Source of the DNA: Blastochloris viridis
Lineage (GTDB): Bacteria; Pseudomonadota; Alphaproteobacteria; UBA2136; UBA6156
Assembly: GCA_005768725.1 (NCBI GenBank)
Contig: VAFM01000001.1
Coordinates: 806,001-870,000 of the forward strand
Direction of reading: 5' to 3'
DNA length: 64,000 bases
A program made the position numbers and the translations under genes. The notes beneath the pieces are model-generated. The model had not been told where the DNA came from and made no database searches. It worked only from the letters and a program-made list of their open reading frames with translations. Shown here piece after piece: positions 1-7,476 of the stretch (its first letter is position 1; each line of letters opens with the position of its first letter).

Positions 1-154
1 TTTCCTCGGCCTGCCACGCGCGGTTTTCCGGCAGGTACACGTTAGCGGCGGTAGGAATACAGACGATTTTGCTGGCCGCGAGCGGCTTGGGCAGATGGTG
101 CAGGATTTTGCCGATTAGGCCAGATGTGAGCGACGATGCGAGAATCAGTTTCAT
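1..154 (-). CDS. peptidase E-like protein (5' part only, cut by window edge)
   Basis: Only the first 51 codons are present, starting at the ATG whose complement lies at 152-154 and running off the left edge. The peptide begins MKLILASS and contains CIPTAAN. This resembles the start of the peptidase S51/class I amidotransferase-like family, where a short MKL-L-S strand is followed by a helix and a (F/C)IPTAAN strand. The catalytic Ser-His part would lie outside the window, so the function cannot be confirmed. The gene runs in the same direction as ftsY, with 16 bases between the ftsY stop and this start. Confidence 0.45.
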   Translation of the reverse strand, partial: MKLILASSLTSGLIGKILHHLPKPLAASKIVCIPTAANVYLPENRAWQAEE

Positions 155-170
155 CTCGCTATTGTAACGG

Positions 171-1112
171 CTAGCCGGCGTTTCCTACAAGCGCAGCGGC
201 AAAGGCCTGCGGGTCAAAGGGTCCGAGGTCGTCGAGCGATTCGCCGACACCGATCGCCACCACCGGCAGCGGGTTTGGCTGTGCGGCCAGCGCGAGCAGG
301 AAGCCTGCCTTCGCGGTACCATCAAGTTTGGTCACGATCAGGCCGGTGAGCGGAATCTGTTTATGGAATTCGGCGACCTGAGGCAGGGTGGATTGGCCGA
401 GCGTCGCATCCAGCACCAACAGCGTGTGGTGCGGCGCGCTGGCATCCAGTTTCTGAATGACACGATTCAGCTTAGGCAATTCAGCCAGCAGATCCTGACG
501 GTTCGCCAGACGACCGGCGGTGTCGATCAGCACGATGTCGGCCTTTTCGGCCTTGGCTTTTTCCAGGGCGGCGTAGGCCACAGAGGCACTGTCGGCACCC
601 TCTTTGGCCGGTGGCACGATACCGACCTTGCCCTTTCGGGTGGAGGCATCGGCGCGGTCGGTCCAGACACGCAGTTGCTCGACTGCGGCGGCGCGGAAGG
701 TATCGGCGGCGGCAACAACCACGTCCTTGCCTTCAGCAGCCCACTGGGCAGCGAGTTTACCGATGGTGGTGGTTTTACCGGCACCGTTGACGCCTGCGAC
801 GAGAATGACGGTGGGGCTGGCCGTAAAGTCCAGCGGTTTGCCGAGCGGTTGCAGGCGGGCGGCAATGAGATCGGCCAGCACCTGTTTGAGTGCCTCCTGT
901 GTCAGAGGGTCGGGCAGTTTGGCTTTTTGAAGGTCTTTCAGAATGGCCTGTGCAACCGGGAGGGAGGTATCGGCGGCGATCAGCGCCTCTTCCAAGGCCT
1001 CGAGCGTGGCATCATCCAGCTTAGCCGCCAGACCAATGGCCTGCTTGATGCCTTCCGTGACATTAGCAGCGGATTTGGTGAGACCTGCGGTGATACGGGA
1101 GAACCAAGACAT
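171..1112 (-). CDS. ftsY: signal recognition particle receptor FtsY
   Basis: FtsY is the membrane receptor for SRP and forms a GTPase heterodimer with Ffh to deliver ribosomes making inner-membrane proteins to the translocon. The 313-residue protein has an N domain (about 1-90) and a G domain. Visible motifs are the P-loop GVNGAGKTTT at 107-116, DTFRAAA at 137-143, DTAGR at 197-201 and TKLDGTAKAG at 261-270. It lacks the long acidic N-terminal A domain of E. coli FtsY and starts almost directly with the N-domain helices. Its partner ffh lies 1.2 kb away on the other strand, an SRP cluster split only by one membrane protein gene. The identification is secure. Confidence 0.97.
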   Translation of the reverse strand: MSWFSRITAGLTKSAANVTEGIKQAIGLAAKLDDATLEALEEALIAADTSLPVAQAILKDLQKAKLPDPLTQEALKQVLADLIAARLQPLGKPLDFTASPTVILVAGVNGAGKTTTIGKLAAQWAAEGKDVVVAAADTFRAAAVEQLRVWTDRADASTRKGKVGIVPPAKEGADSASVAYAALEKAKAEKADIVLIDTAGRLANRQDLLAELPKLNRVIQKLDASAPHHTLLVLDATLGQSTLPQVAEFHKQIPLTGLIVTKLDGTAKAGFLLALAAQPNPLPVVAIGVGESLDDLGPFDPQAFAAALVGNAG

Positions 1113-1166
1113 AGACGCACTCTTACCCAGTTATCTACCGTTTTGCAAGCCAGCGGACTTTCGGGA

Positions 1167-2210
1167 TTACATCCGTGTCGGGGTGATCAGCTTTCCCTGC
1201 GGCAGGACGGCTGCGGGAGAGGCTTCGGTGGATGAGACCGCTTCCGGTGCTGCGGGCGTTACGGCTGCGGGTGGCGGAGCCTCTGATTCCGGCGGGATAT
1301 CGCTTGGGATCACGGGACGCAGATCGTCCCATTTGGCGAGGCTGGCTTCAATTTTCTTGTCGCGCTGGTCCTTGGCCAGTTCCATCGCCACGACCGGGCC
1401 GGTCAGCCAGAGGGCGGCGGAGGGGATAACGAAGAGAAAGGAGTAGGCGTAATGACGGTGACGGCAGGCGGAGAGGAATGCCAACGTGAACAGGCACCAG
1501 ATGATCAGCACGGCGATACCCTGCGGCATATTGCCGGCGTACATGTGGCCCAGACCCGGCATGATGACGCCCATGGCGCCGGCCAGGCCAATACGGGCCT
1601 GCTCGGCGGCGTACATGGTGCGAAGGCGTTTTCTCAGGTCTTCTGCCTTGGGCAAGTTGTAGGTGTTGACCACCTTACCGGCACGGTGAGCCTGCTGCCA
1701 GACCTCGTTCATCTGCGCGGCTTCGGTCCAGGGGTTATTCGGGAAAATCTTCTGCAATTGCCCAAACGCCTGTGCGGCAGCCATGGTGTCGGTGCCCGTG
1801 GCCAAGTGGTAGAGAGCTTCGGGTGCGTAAGGCGATGCGGGATTCTGGGTCAGCAGTTCGGTCAGCAGCGCATTGGCGACTTGCGGACGCTCCAGCGCAA
1901 TACTGAGACGTGTGGCGTTGGTCAGAGCCATTTCGCGCTCGGCGCCAAACGACTTATGGGCGATGCGCTGCCATTCCAGCAGAGCCGAGGGCAGATCGCC
2001 GCGTTCTTCCAATGATCCCGGGAAAGAGGTATCGAGCAGTTCTTCGGTCGCGATGCTTCCGGCCGGCGTACCCAATGCCCGCAACGACGGACCCGGTTTG
2101 CCATGCAGCGGGCCGACCGTAACCGCCCATAGCGGCGTGGAAATGACCATCATCGCTGCCAAAACGCAGGCGGTGACGAGGCTTCTTCTTATGATTTTTC
2201 CCCCGAACAT
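1167..2210 (-). CDS. TPR-like protein with C-terminal membrane segments, unknown function
   Basis: The preferred start is MFGGKIIRR (2210), which directly precedes a hydrophobic signal/anchor segment; an in-frame ATG at 2246 is also possible. The exported part has helical repeat character around 'ALLEWQRIAHKSFG' and 'PYAPEALYHLATG', as in TPR lipoproteins that assemble envelope complexes. Next come a PGLGHMYAGN motif and two or three hydrophobic helices, then a Pro/Ala-rich tail. PGLG-x-x-YAG motifs are known from small TM2-like membrane modules. The gene lies between ftsY and ffh, pointing away from ffh. I do not recognise a named family. An envelope or secretion role is inference from topology and SRP neighbourhood only. 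Confidence 0.6.
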   Translation of the reverse strand: MFGGKIIRRSLVTACVLAAMMVISTPLWAVTVGPLHGKPGPSLRALGTPAGSIATEELLDTSFPGSLEERGDLPSALLEWQRIAHKSFGAEREMALTNATRLSIALERPQVANALLTELLTQNPASPYAPEALYHLATGTDTMAAAQAFGQLQKIFPNNPWTEAAQMNEVWQQAHRAGKVVNTYNLPKAEDLRKRLRTMYAAEQARIGLAGAMGVIMPGLGHMYAGNMPQGIAVLIIWCLFTLAFLSACRHRHYAYSFLFVIPSAALWLTGPVVAMELAKDQRDKKIEASLAKWDDLRPVIPSDIPPESEAPPPAAVTPAAPEAVSSTEASPAAVLPQGKLITPTRM

Positions 2211-2290
2211 AGGTGGCAGTGTACCTTTCGTTTTGCGAAGCGGCAATGGATTGCTGGACGGAATGTTCCGAACTTGCTAGGAAATGGGGC

Positions 2291-3619
2291 ATGTTGGAAT
2301 TCATTCAAGAAAAGCTCGGCAAGGCCCTCTCCAGCCTGACCGGCAAAGGCCTGCTGACCGAAGCAGATGTAGACGCAGCCCTGCGCGAGCTGCGCGTGAG
2401 CCTACTAGAAGCCGATGTGGCCCTCCCCGCGATCAAACATCTGATGGCGACCGTGCGCGAACGTGCGGTGGGTGAGGCCGTGCTTAAAGGCGCCAACGCG
2501 GGCCAGCAAGTGGTGAAAATTGTTTACGATGCGCTGGTGGAACTGCTGGGTACCGAAACCCCGCTGGAGCTGAAGGTTGCACCGCCTGCGGTGATTTTGA
2601 TGTGCGGCCTGCAAGGGGGCGGTAAGACCACCACCAGCGGCAAGCTGGCCAAATGGCTGAAGGACAACCAGAAGAAGACCGTGATGCTGGCGAGCCTGGA
2701 CGTGTATCGTCCGGCGGCGATCGAACAGCTCAAGATTCTGGCCGATAAGACCGGCGCCATCAGCTTTGACCACGACAGCCGCGATGTGATGGTACGCGCC
2801 AAGGCCGCCATGGCCGATGCCAAGAAGCAGAGCGTAGATGTGCTGATCGTCGACACCGCTGGTCGTTTAGCGATTGATGAAACGCTGATGACGGAACTGG
2901 TGACGGTACGCGATTTCGTGAAGCCAGCAGCGAGCCTGCTGGTGGCCGATGGCCAGACCGGTCAGGTGGCGGTGGATGTGGCCAAGGCTTTCCATGAGAA
3001 AATGGATCTGACCGGTTTAGTGCTGACCCGTATGGACGGTGACGCGCGCGGCGGGGCGGCACTTTCGATGCGCCATATCACCGGCGTGCCGATCCTGTTC
3101 CTCGGGATGGGTGAGCAGGTGGGCGCGCTGGAAGCCTTCCGTCCGGAAGGTCTGGCAGGCCGTATTTTAGGCCAGGGCGATGTGGTGGCGTTAGTTGGCA
3201 AGCTGCAAGCGGCCGCCTCCAGCGAAGACGGTGCCAAGCTGGAAGAGAAGATGATGTCCGGCAAGAGCCTGGATATGACGGATCTGAAAAAGCAGATGCT
3301 GATGATGAAGAAGATGGGCGGCATGACCGGCATGCTGGACCTGTTACCGGGCATGGGTGCTTTAAAGAACAAGATCGACCCCAGCAAGGTGGATGACAAG
3401 ATCATTCTGCGTCAGATCGCGGTGATCGACAGCATGACCGCGCAGGAGCGTAAAAACCCCGCCATTCTTAATGCCAAGCGGCGCATCCGCATCGCCAAAG
3501 GCTGCGGGCTGACCGTGCATGACGTGAACAAGGTGGTGAAGATGCATGAGCAGATGAACCAGATGACCAAAATGATGCGCAGCGGCCAGTTGCAAAAGAT
3601 GATGTCTAAAATGAAATAA
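2291..3619 (+). CDS. ffh: signal recognition particle protein Ffh
   Basis: Ffh binds 4.5S RNA and signal sequences emerging from the ribosome, and docks with FtsY. The start chosen is MLEFIQEKLG (2291), which gives the usual N-domain beginning and 442 residues, normal for the family; in-frame codons upstream encode no conserved sequence. The P-loop GLQGGGKTTT is at 106-115. DTAGRL and TRMDGDARGG follow in the G domain, and the C-terminal M domain is very rich in methionine (runs such as QMLMMKKMGGM). A strong bidirectional terminator follows directly. Confidence 0.98.
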   Translation: MLEFIQEKLGKALSSLTGKGLLTEADVDAALRELRVSLLEADVALPAIKHLMATVRERAVGEAVLKGANAGQQVVKIVYDALVELLGTETPLELKVAPPAVILMCGLQGGGKTTTSGKLAKWLKDNQKKTVMLASLDVYRPAAIEQLKILADKTGAISFDHDSRDVMVRAKAAMADAKKQSVDVLIVDTAGRLAIDETLMTELVTVRDFVKPAASLLVADGQTGQVAVDVAKAFHEKMDLTGLVLTRMDGDARGGAALSMRHITGVPILFLGMGEQVGALEAFRPEGLAGRILGQGDVVALVGKLQAAASSEDGAKLEEKMMSGKSLDMTDLKKQMLMMKKMGGMTGMLDLLPGMGALKNKIDPSKVDDKIILRQIAVIDSMTAQERKNPAILNAKRRIRIAKGCGLTVHDVNKVVKMHEQMNQMTKMMRSGQLQKMMSKMK

Positions 3620-3621
3620 TG

Positions 3622-3652
3622 AAAAACCCCGGCTGATTGGCCGGGGTTTTTT
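3622..3652. terminator. bidirectional terminator between ffh and the 3671 gene
   Basis: A 7-bp stem CCCCGGC/GCCGGGG is flanked by A5 on the left and T6 on the right, so it can end transcripts arriving from both strands. Confidence 0.9.
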
Positions 3653-3670
3653 AAAGGCTGCATGTGCGGC

Positions 3671-4027
3671 TCAGGAAGCTTCAGCGAAGAGAAGCGCTTT
3701 GTCCATCAGGTCGATCAGTTCCATCACCGCCGGATTCTTGCTTTTGAACTTACGCCAGTCCTCACCTATCACCACGGTGGCGACATGAACCTTGACCGCA
3801 GCGCCCCGATGCTCGGCCAGAGTGAAGACATCCTTCTTCAGCTGAACGACGAGCGGCGCTTTGGTGACGGCAACCTCGACAATCCTGTCGTTTTCCACCG
3901 TCAGTTTGTAACGCGTCCAGACCGCGTTCGCATGAATACGCCGAAAAGCATCTTCAGCTCGGACAGCCTGATGTGATTTGCGCCCGTTATGGACACTTAT
4001 TTGCAGAAAAAACGATTCAGTCGCCAT
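3671..4027 (-). CDS. orphan protein, paralog of the 4150-4509 product
   Basis: This unknown protein of 118 residues starts at MATESFFLQ, preceded by GAAAGGA. It aligns by eye over most of its length with the next gene (4150-4509). Shared elements are NA-x-W-x-RYK-x-TV, F-x-L-x-x-H-x-G-x-x-VK-x-H, V-x-G-x-(D/N)WRK and a C-terminal V-x-x-L-x-D-x-M-x-x-AL. There is no signal peptide or membrane segment, so it should be a soluble cytoplasmic protein rich in beta-strand-like stretches. It has its own promoter (4064-4092) and shares the ffh terminator. No function can be assigned. Confidence 0.75.
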   Translation of the reverse strand: MATESFFLQISVHNGRKSHQAVRAEDAFRRIHANAVWTRYKLTVENDRIVEVAVTKAPLVVQLKKDVFTLAEHRGAAVKVHVATVVIGEDWRKFKSKNPAVMELIDLMDKALLFAEAS

Positions 4028-4063
4028 GGGTTTTTCCTTTCGTGAAGACCCGACACGATCATG

Positions 4064-4092
4064 TGTATACACTTGTTTTCTACCCCTATCAA
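4064..4092 (-). promoter_or_regulatory. sigma-70-type promoter for the 3671 gene
   Basis: On the minus strand TTGATA (4092-4087), a 17-bp spacer and TATACA (4069-4064). The start codon is 37 bases beyond the -10 box. Confidence 0.75.
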
Positions 4093-4096
4093 GACA

Positions 4097-4125
4097 CAAA
4101 GAACCCGGCCGGAGCCGGGTCTTTT
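4097..4125 (-). terminator. terminator of the 4150 gene
   Basis: On the minus strand, CCCGGC/GCCGGG with a short loop, followed by TTCTTTG. The opposite side ends in CTTTTT and could work in the other direction. The -35 box of the next gene begins a few bases further on. Confidence 0.7.
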
Positions 4126-4149
4126 TCGGAAGTGTATGGTGAAGTTTCT

Positions 4150-4509
4150 TCAGGCACTGACCTTGCCGTTTTCCGGCAGGGCCTCCCGCATGACGTCCAG
4201 CAACTTGCGAACGCCTTCGTTGGTACTGGTCAACTTACGCCAATTGGTGCCCATGACCGGTTGCAACGAGTGAATTTTCACCGTTTTACCTTCATGGCTT
4301 TCCAGCGTGAACTTTTGAAGCGGAAGCAGCTTGTCCGTTATTTCGACGCCGACGAGCTTGTTGCCGTCGACAGTCACCTTGTAGCGCTGCCATTGGGCAT
4401 TTACATGTGGCATCGTATGATGACAGTCACTCCGCGCGACATGATAGAAGGTTTTCTTTTCCGGTTTATCAATTTGCTCGACTTGCAGGGAAAAACTTTC
4501 GGTAGGCAT
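4150..4509 (-). CDS. orphan protein, paralog of the 3671-4027 product
   Basis: The protein has 119 residues. The start is taken as MPTESFSLQ (4509) because AAAGGA then sits about nine bases upstream and the beginning matches MATESFFLQ of its neighbour; an ATG three codons earlier is too close to that site. It carries the same NA-x-W-x-RYK-x-TV core and GTNWRK motif. It is a soluble, highly charged protein of unknown function. The tandem arrangement on the same strand, each copy with its own promoter and terminator, suggests local duplication followed by strong divergence. Confidence 0.75.
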   Translation of the reverse strand: MPTESFSLQVEQIDKPEKKTFYHVARSDCHHTMPHVNAQWQRYKVTVDGNKLVGVEITDKLLPLQKFTLESHEGKTVKIHSLQPVMGTNWRKLTSTNEGVRKLLDVMREALPENGKVSA

Positions 4510-4548
4510 GGGACGCATTCCTTTCGTGAGGACCCAGACGTGGCTTTT

Positions 4549-4577
4549 TTCCTAATCGGATTTCAAGCCTTTGACAA
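4549..4577 (-). promoter_or_regulatory. sigma-70-type promoter for the 4150 gene
   Basis: Minus strand TTGTCA (4577-4572), 17-bp spacer, TAGGAA (4554-4549). The -35 box starts four bases after the T-tract of the preceding gene's terminator. Confidence 0.6.
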
Positions 4578-4581
4578 GACG

Positions 4582-4606
4582 AAAAAACCCGGCCGAAGCC
4601 GGGGAT
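4582..4606 (-). terminator. terminator of the 4624 gene
   Basis: On the minus strand, CCCGGC/GCCGGG hairpin with a GAA-type loop followed by six Ts. Confidence 0.8.
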
Positions 4607-4623
4607 TTTCGTCTGGTAGGGCG

Positions 4624-4896
4624 TTAGCCGCAGTGGGCGAGTTCCTCGTAGCGGACGGGAAAGCGCTTGTGGGCGGTGGCGAAGCCGGCGCGGACATCCG
4701 GGTGGAAGGCCGGCTGGTTGCGCCAGTCATTGCCGACCACGTATTCGTAGCCTGCGATATCGACCCGCTGACCTTCGGCGGCCATATAGGCGTTGGAGCC
4801 GGTCGGTTCGACCAAAATCGATTCGATTTTATCGGCACCCAGTGTAAGGGTAAATACAGTGCGCTGCGTGCTGCTGTTGACTACAAACGTTGCCAT
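4624..4896 (-). CDS. orphan protein, possible third member of the local family
   Basis: The protein has 90 residues, starts MATFVVNSS and is preceded by AAGGAG, a near-perfect ribosome binding site. The only clear link to the two genes downstream is VVGNDWRN, which matches their V-x-G-x-(D/N)WR(K) motif, plus the same orientation and spacing. The middle is beta-rich and acidic. No transmembrane or signal segment is present. It may be a distant paralog that lost the first half of the family fold, or an unrelated orphan sharing a short motif. The function is unknown. Confidence 0.65.
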   Translation of the reverse strand: MATFVVNSSTQRTVFTLTLGADKIESILVEPTGSNAYMAAEGQRVDIAGYEYVVGNDWRNQPAFHPDVRAGFATAHKRFPVRYEELAHCG

Positions 4897-4937
4897 GGGA
4901 AGACTCCTTTGTTCCCGAAGATTTGTTATTCCCTCTG

Positions 4938-4965
4938 GATATAGGCGTGAATTGTAGCTTTACAA
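4938..4965 (-). promoter_or_regulatory. promoter for the 4624 gene
   Basis: Minus strand TTGTAA (4965-4960), 16-bp spacer, TATATC (4943-4938), 41 bases before the start codon. Confidence 0.5.
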
Positions 4966-5116
4966 GGGGGCACAGATAGGTTACAGGACGGATGTTGTGC
5001 GCCCTATGCGTAGTGCCCGCAACCCGCTATGTGTTGAAAAACAGATAGTTCCCGAATGGTTCGGGAGGCAGATCCGTTTGAGATCTGAGATATACACTGA
5101 GACGAAAGTTATTCAT

Positions 5117-5638
5117 ATGTCCGTTAAGATTCGCCTGCAACGTGGTGGTCGTGTCAAGCTGCCGATCTACAGCATCATCGTTGCTGACAGCCGTGAAGCC
5201 CGTGATGGTAAGTTCATCGAGCGCGTTGGTTTCTACGCTCCCAAGGCCCGTGGCCAGGAAGTGCCTTTCAAGCTCGACGCCGAACGCGTTGACTTCTGGA
5301 TCGGCCGTGGTGCCCAGGTGACCGACGTTGTTGCCCGCCTGATGGTTAAGAACGGTGTGGGTTCGCAAGCCGTTCGCGACGCTTTCTCTGCCAAGAAGGC
5401 TCGTCGTATCAAGGTTGCCGGTATCCAAGCCGCCAAGGCTGCCAAGGGTGAAGAGCTGAAGGCTGCCGCTGCTGCTGCTGCCGAAGCCGCCGCCGCCAAG
5501 GCCGCTGCCGAAGAAGCCAAGGCTGCCGAAGCTGAAGCCGCCAAGAAGGCTGCTGAAGAAGCCGCCGCCGCCGAAGCTGCTGCTGCTGCCGCTCCGGCCG
5601 AAGAAGCTCCGGCTTCTGACGAGCAACCGGCTGCCTAA
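5117..5638 (+). CDS. rpsP: 30S ribosomal protein S16 with long Ala/Glu/Lys tail
   Basis: The S16 core is plain: start MSVKIRLQRGGRVK, IIVADSREARDGKFIERVG, and a third block RVDFWIGRGAQ-TD-V. S16 binds 16S rRNA in the body of the 30S subunit. The core ends near residue 90-100, whereas this protein has 173 residues. The extra C-terminal part is almost only Ala, Glu and Lys and should form one long charged helix. Upstream, 4897-5116 is a leader without a gene; it holds small inverted repeats (near 5050-5066 and 5070-5088) and a TATACA box at 5091. rimM follows 11 bases downstream. Confidence 0.96.
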   Translation: MSVKIRLQRGGRVKLPIYSIIVADSREARDGKFIERVGFYAPKARGQEVPFKLDAERVDFWIGRGAQVTDVVARLMVKNGVGSQAVRDAFSAKKARRIKVAGIQAAKAAKGEELKAAAAAAAEAAAAKAAAEEAKAAEAEAAKKAAEEAAAAEAAAAAAPAEEAPASDEQPAA

Positions 5639-5649
5639 GGCATACGGTC

Positions 5650-6147
5650 ATGATGGCTGAAAAGCTTATCAAAGTGGGGGCCCTGAAGGGCCCCCATGGC
5701 TTGAAGGGTATGGTGAAGGCCAAAATCGGGCTGGATGATTACGACCTGCTGGTGGAAGCCGGCCCCCTGCTGACCGATGATGGCCGCGCATTGAAAGTTC
5801 TCCGCTGGAATGCTGTAGGCCAAGGTCTGGTGGCACTGGCCATTGACGGTGTTACCACGGTTGAGCAGGCCGAAGCTCTGCGCAACATCAGCGTGAGCCT
5901 CGACCGCGAGCGCTTCCCGGAAGACGAGGACGAGGTGTACCTTGATTCTCTCGCCGGTGCGCAGGTGGTTGGCCCAGACGGCGCCGTGCTGGGCACAGTC
6001 AAAGGCCCAGTGGAATTACCGGCTGGCCCGGCACTGGAAGTGCTGGTGGGCGACGACATCAAGATTCTGCCGCTGGTGGAGGAATTCTGCCTGCTGGGCG
6101 ATGATGTTGAGCTGACGGAGCTGGGTGTGGCCGTGCTGAGCATCTAG
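5650..6147 (+). CDS. rimM: ribosome maturation factor RimM
   Basis: RimM binds S19 in the 30S head during assembly and is needed for efficient 16S rRNA processing. The 165-residue protein shows the N-terminal RimM barrel (GALKGPHGLKGMVK, with the family's G-x-HG-x-x-G signature) and the PRC-barrel-like C-terminal half (VYLDSLAGAQVV, ILPLVEEFCL). A second ATG one codon later is an equally possible start. It follows rpsP by 11 bases, as in the widespread rpsP-rimM-trmD-rplS operon, but trmD and rplS do not follow. A strong terminator closes the transcript. Confidence 0.95.
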   Translation: MMAEKLIKVGALKGPHGLKGMVKAKIGLDDYDLLVEAGPLLTDDGRALKVLRWNAVGQGLVALAIDGVTTVEQAEALRNISVSLDRERFPEDEDEVYLDSLAGAQVVGPDGAVLGTVKGPVELPAGPALEVLVGDDIKILPLVEEFCLLGDDVELTELGVAVLSI

Positions 6148-6166
6148 CACCTGTAAACGACTGCAA

Positions 6167-6200
6167 AAGGCCGCTTTCTTTTCAGAAAGCGGCCTTTTTA
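6167..6200. terminator. terminator of rpsP-rimM
   Basis: AAGGCCGCTTTCT hairpin with its complement, A-rich before and TTTTT after. It can also serve the convergent 6204 gene. Confidence 0.9.
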
Positions 6201-6203
6201 GAT

Positions 6204-6581
6204 TTAAACGAGCCCCGCAATAACGATCAGAGCGATTGCACTGAACAGGCAGACCAAGCGGGCTGTTGACGCGGGTTCTCCGAACAGGAGTATCCCGACC
6301 GTGATGGCAATGAGAGGGCCCATGGCCACGGTAAGCGGCATCAGCAGCGATTGAGGAATGCCTTTATAGATAAGACGGGCAAGAATGATATTGCTGAGGA
6401 TGCCCGCTGCCAGAACGATTACGGAAGGCATCAGCACCGTAAAGCCCGCCGTTTTGCGGATGAACACGTGCCAGACGGCCATCAGCCCCAGATTACAGGC
6501 GTAGGCGGTATAGACCCAGAACGGCAGCAGGCGCATGTTTGAGCTCAGCAGGCTCAGTTTTTCAAATAAGATAAGCAGCAT
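6204..6581 (-). CDS. small four-helix membrane protein, EamA/SMR-type transporter
   Basis: The 125-residue protein has four hydrophobic helices, roughly at 17-37, 45-67, 78-100 and 104-124. The third ends in GEPAS followed by a basic residue, the usual glycine-glutamate hinge of the drug/metabolite transporter superfamily. Length and layout match half-size members (small multidrug resistance or single-EamA proteins), which work as dimers. The substrate cannot be told from sequence. It converges on rimM and stands alone. The 252 bases before the next gene at 6834 hold a TATACT box (6705) and a terminator-like hairpin. Confidence 0.65.
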   Translation of the reverse strand: MLLILFEKLSLLSSNMRLLPFWVYTAYACNLGLMAVWHVFIRKTAGFTVLMPSVIVLAAGILSNIILARLIYKGIPQSLLMPLTVAMGPLIAITVGILLFGEPASTARLVCLFSAIALIVIAGLV

Positions 6582-6739
6582 AGGATGTGTCTCCGGACAG
6601 AAGTGGCGGGACGCTACGCGTGTTTTCCTTTTTCGTCAATATTGTATGCAATACCTTTCATAAGTCGCAGAACATTGCGTGTAACTGTCACCTATATGTA
6701 AGTGTATACTGCTTTACAAGTCCTTCAAATGAGAGTAGA

Positions 6740-6769
6740 GAGGGGGTCTTCAAACGAAGGCCCTCTTTT
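6740..6769 (+). other. hairpin in the leader of the 6834 gene
   Basis: GAGGGGGTCTTC, a four-base loop, then GAAGGCCCTC pair imperfectly and are followed by TTTT. The hairpin lies between a TATACT box (6705-6710) and the 6834 start. It may be a weak terminator or attenuator, or only mRNA structure. Confidence 0.4.
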
Positions 6770-6833
6770 GAGGGTAGAAACAGGGAGGGTCAAACCTCTC
6801 ATCATTTCCCTATTCTTTCACGAGGAAAGACCC

Positions 6834-7064
6834 ATGAAAAAGACCCCTATCACACGTGATGTGGCCGTACATGTTCTCAATCATCTGGCGACCAAGAATC
6901 CGCTGATGCAAGACGGCAAGTACAGCCGTCCCGATGTGGAAATCGCGTTGAGGGATATGGAAATCCCCGTCAGCGATTCCAATATCGATGCGGTTCTGTC
7001 GGCGCAGGAAGTACAGGGGCAGATGCCCCATGTTGAAGAAGGTGCGGCACGCCTTTCGGCCTGA
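6834..7064 (+). CDS. orphan small protein, 76 residues
   Basis: Start MKKTPITRDV follows GAGGAAAGACCC, a good ribosome binding site. The product is short and hydrophilic, with alternating charged and aliphatic residues. 'AVHVLNHLATKNP' and 'VEIALRDMEIP' look like two amphipathic helices around a short turn. There is no signal peptide. It is the first of three consecutive orphans (6834, 7146, 7588), each closed by its own hairpin terminator. I do not recognise a family and assign no function. Confidence 0.65.
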   Translation: MKKTPITRDVAVHVLNHLATKNPLMQDGKYSRPDVEIALRDMEIPVSDSNIDAVLSAQEVQGQMPHVEEGAARLSA

Positions 7065-7088
7065 TACGGCTGCGGGGGATTGACTTAC

Positions 7089-7114
7089 GGGGCGGCTTTC
7101 GGGCCGCCTTTTTG
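7089..7114 (+). terminator. terminator of the 6834 gene
   Basis: GGCGGC, TTTCGG-type loop, GCCGCC, then TTTTTG. Confidence 0.8.
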
Positions 7115-7145
7115 TTTCTGTTTAGTCGAAAAAAGGGAGTACCGC

Positions 7146-7451
7146 ATGCCACGTGCCAAAGTCACGCATGACCCGGACGGGCCTTCTGAAGCGCAGGCAC
7201 ATATCCTGATGGATATGCTGCAGGCTTGTGGGGCCATCCCGTTTGATGGCCCCACAAGCCTGCCTGTAGCTTTCCAGAAGGCTCTGGGCAAGGGTAAGGC
7301 CCCGCCCCAGAACGACGACCTCGAACCGGTCGGCAACTATGACTCTCGCAATGCCCAGCTGCACCGTCAGCAAGGCGTGGACAAGACGAACCTTGCCCGC
7401 ACCATGAACCAGATGGGCGGCCAGTTCGGTTTCCGCAGCAAAGAAAAGTAG
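7146..7451 (+). CDS. orphan protein with a large inverted repeat inside its gene
   Basis: The start MPRAKVTHD (7146) is preceded by AAAGGGAG. The 101-residue product is hydrophilic; its C-terminal half is rich in Asn/Gln (RNAQLHRQQG, NLARTMNQMGGQ) and has no hydrophobic segment. Codons 25-39 lie in a perfect 19-bp inverted repeat (7220-7263), so the mRNA should fold into a very stable stem across the first third of the gene. No family is recognised. The frame is open across the repeat and has a proper ribosome binding site and terminator, so I treat it as a real gene. Confidence 0.6.
   Translation: MPRAKVTHDPDGPSEAQAHILMDMLQACGAIPFDGPTSLPVAFQKALGKGKAPPQNDDLEPVGNYDSRNAQLHRQQGVDKTNLARTMNQMGGQFGFRSKEK
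7220..7263. repeat. perfect 19-bp inverted repeat with 6-base loop, inside a gene
   Basis: The left arm 7220-7238 begins GCAGGCTTGTGGGG. The right arm 7245-7263 is its exact complement. The loop at 7239-7244 is CCGTTT. No T-tract follows, so it is not a standard terminator. Confidence 0.95.
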
Positions 7452-7476
7452 GTTGCTACAACTTTAAAATCACACG

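Noticed and set aside
5050..5100. S16 autoregulatory leader or riboswitch
   Set aside because: Two small hairpins exist before rpsP, but they match no riboswitch or ribosomal leader I know; left as unassigned structure.
6204..6581. Truncated EamA transporter (pseudogene)
   Set aside because: Four clean helices, proper start and terminator fit a half-size transporter; no remnant of a second half is visible upstream.
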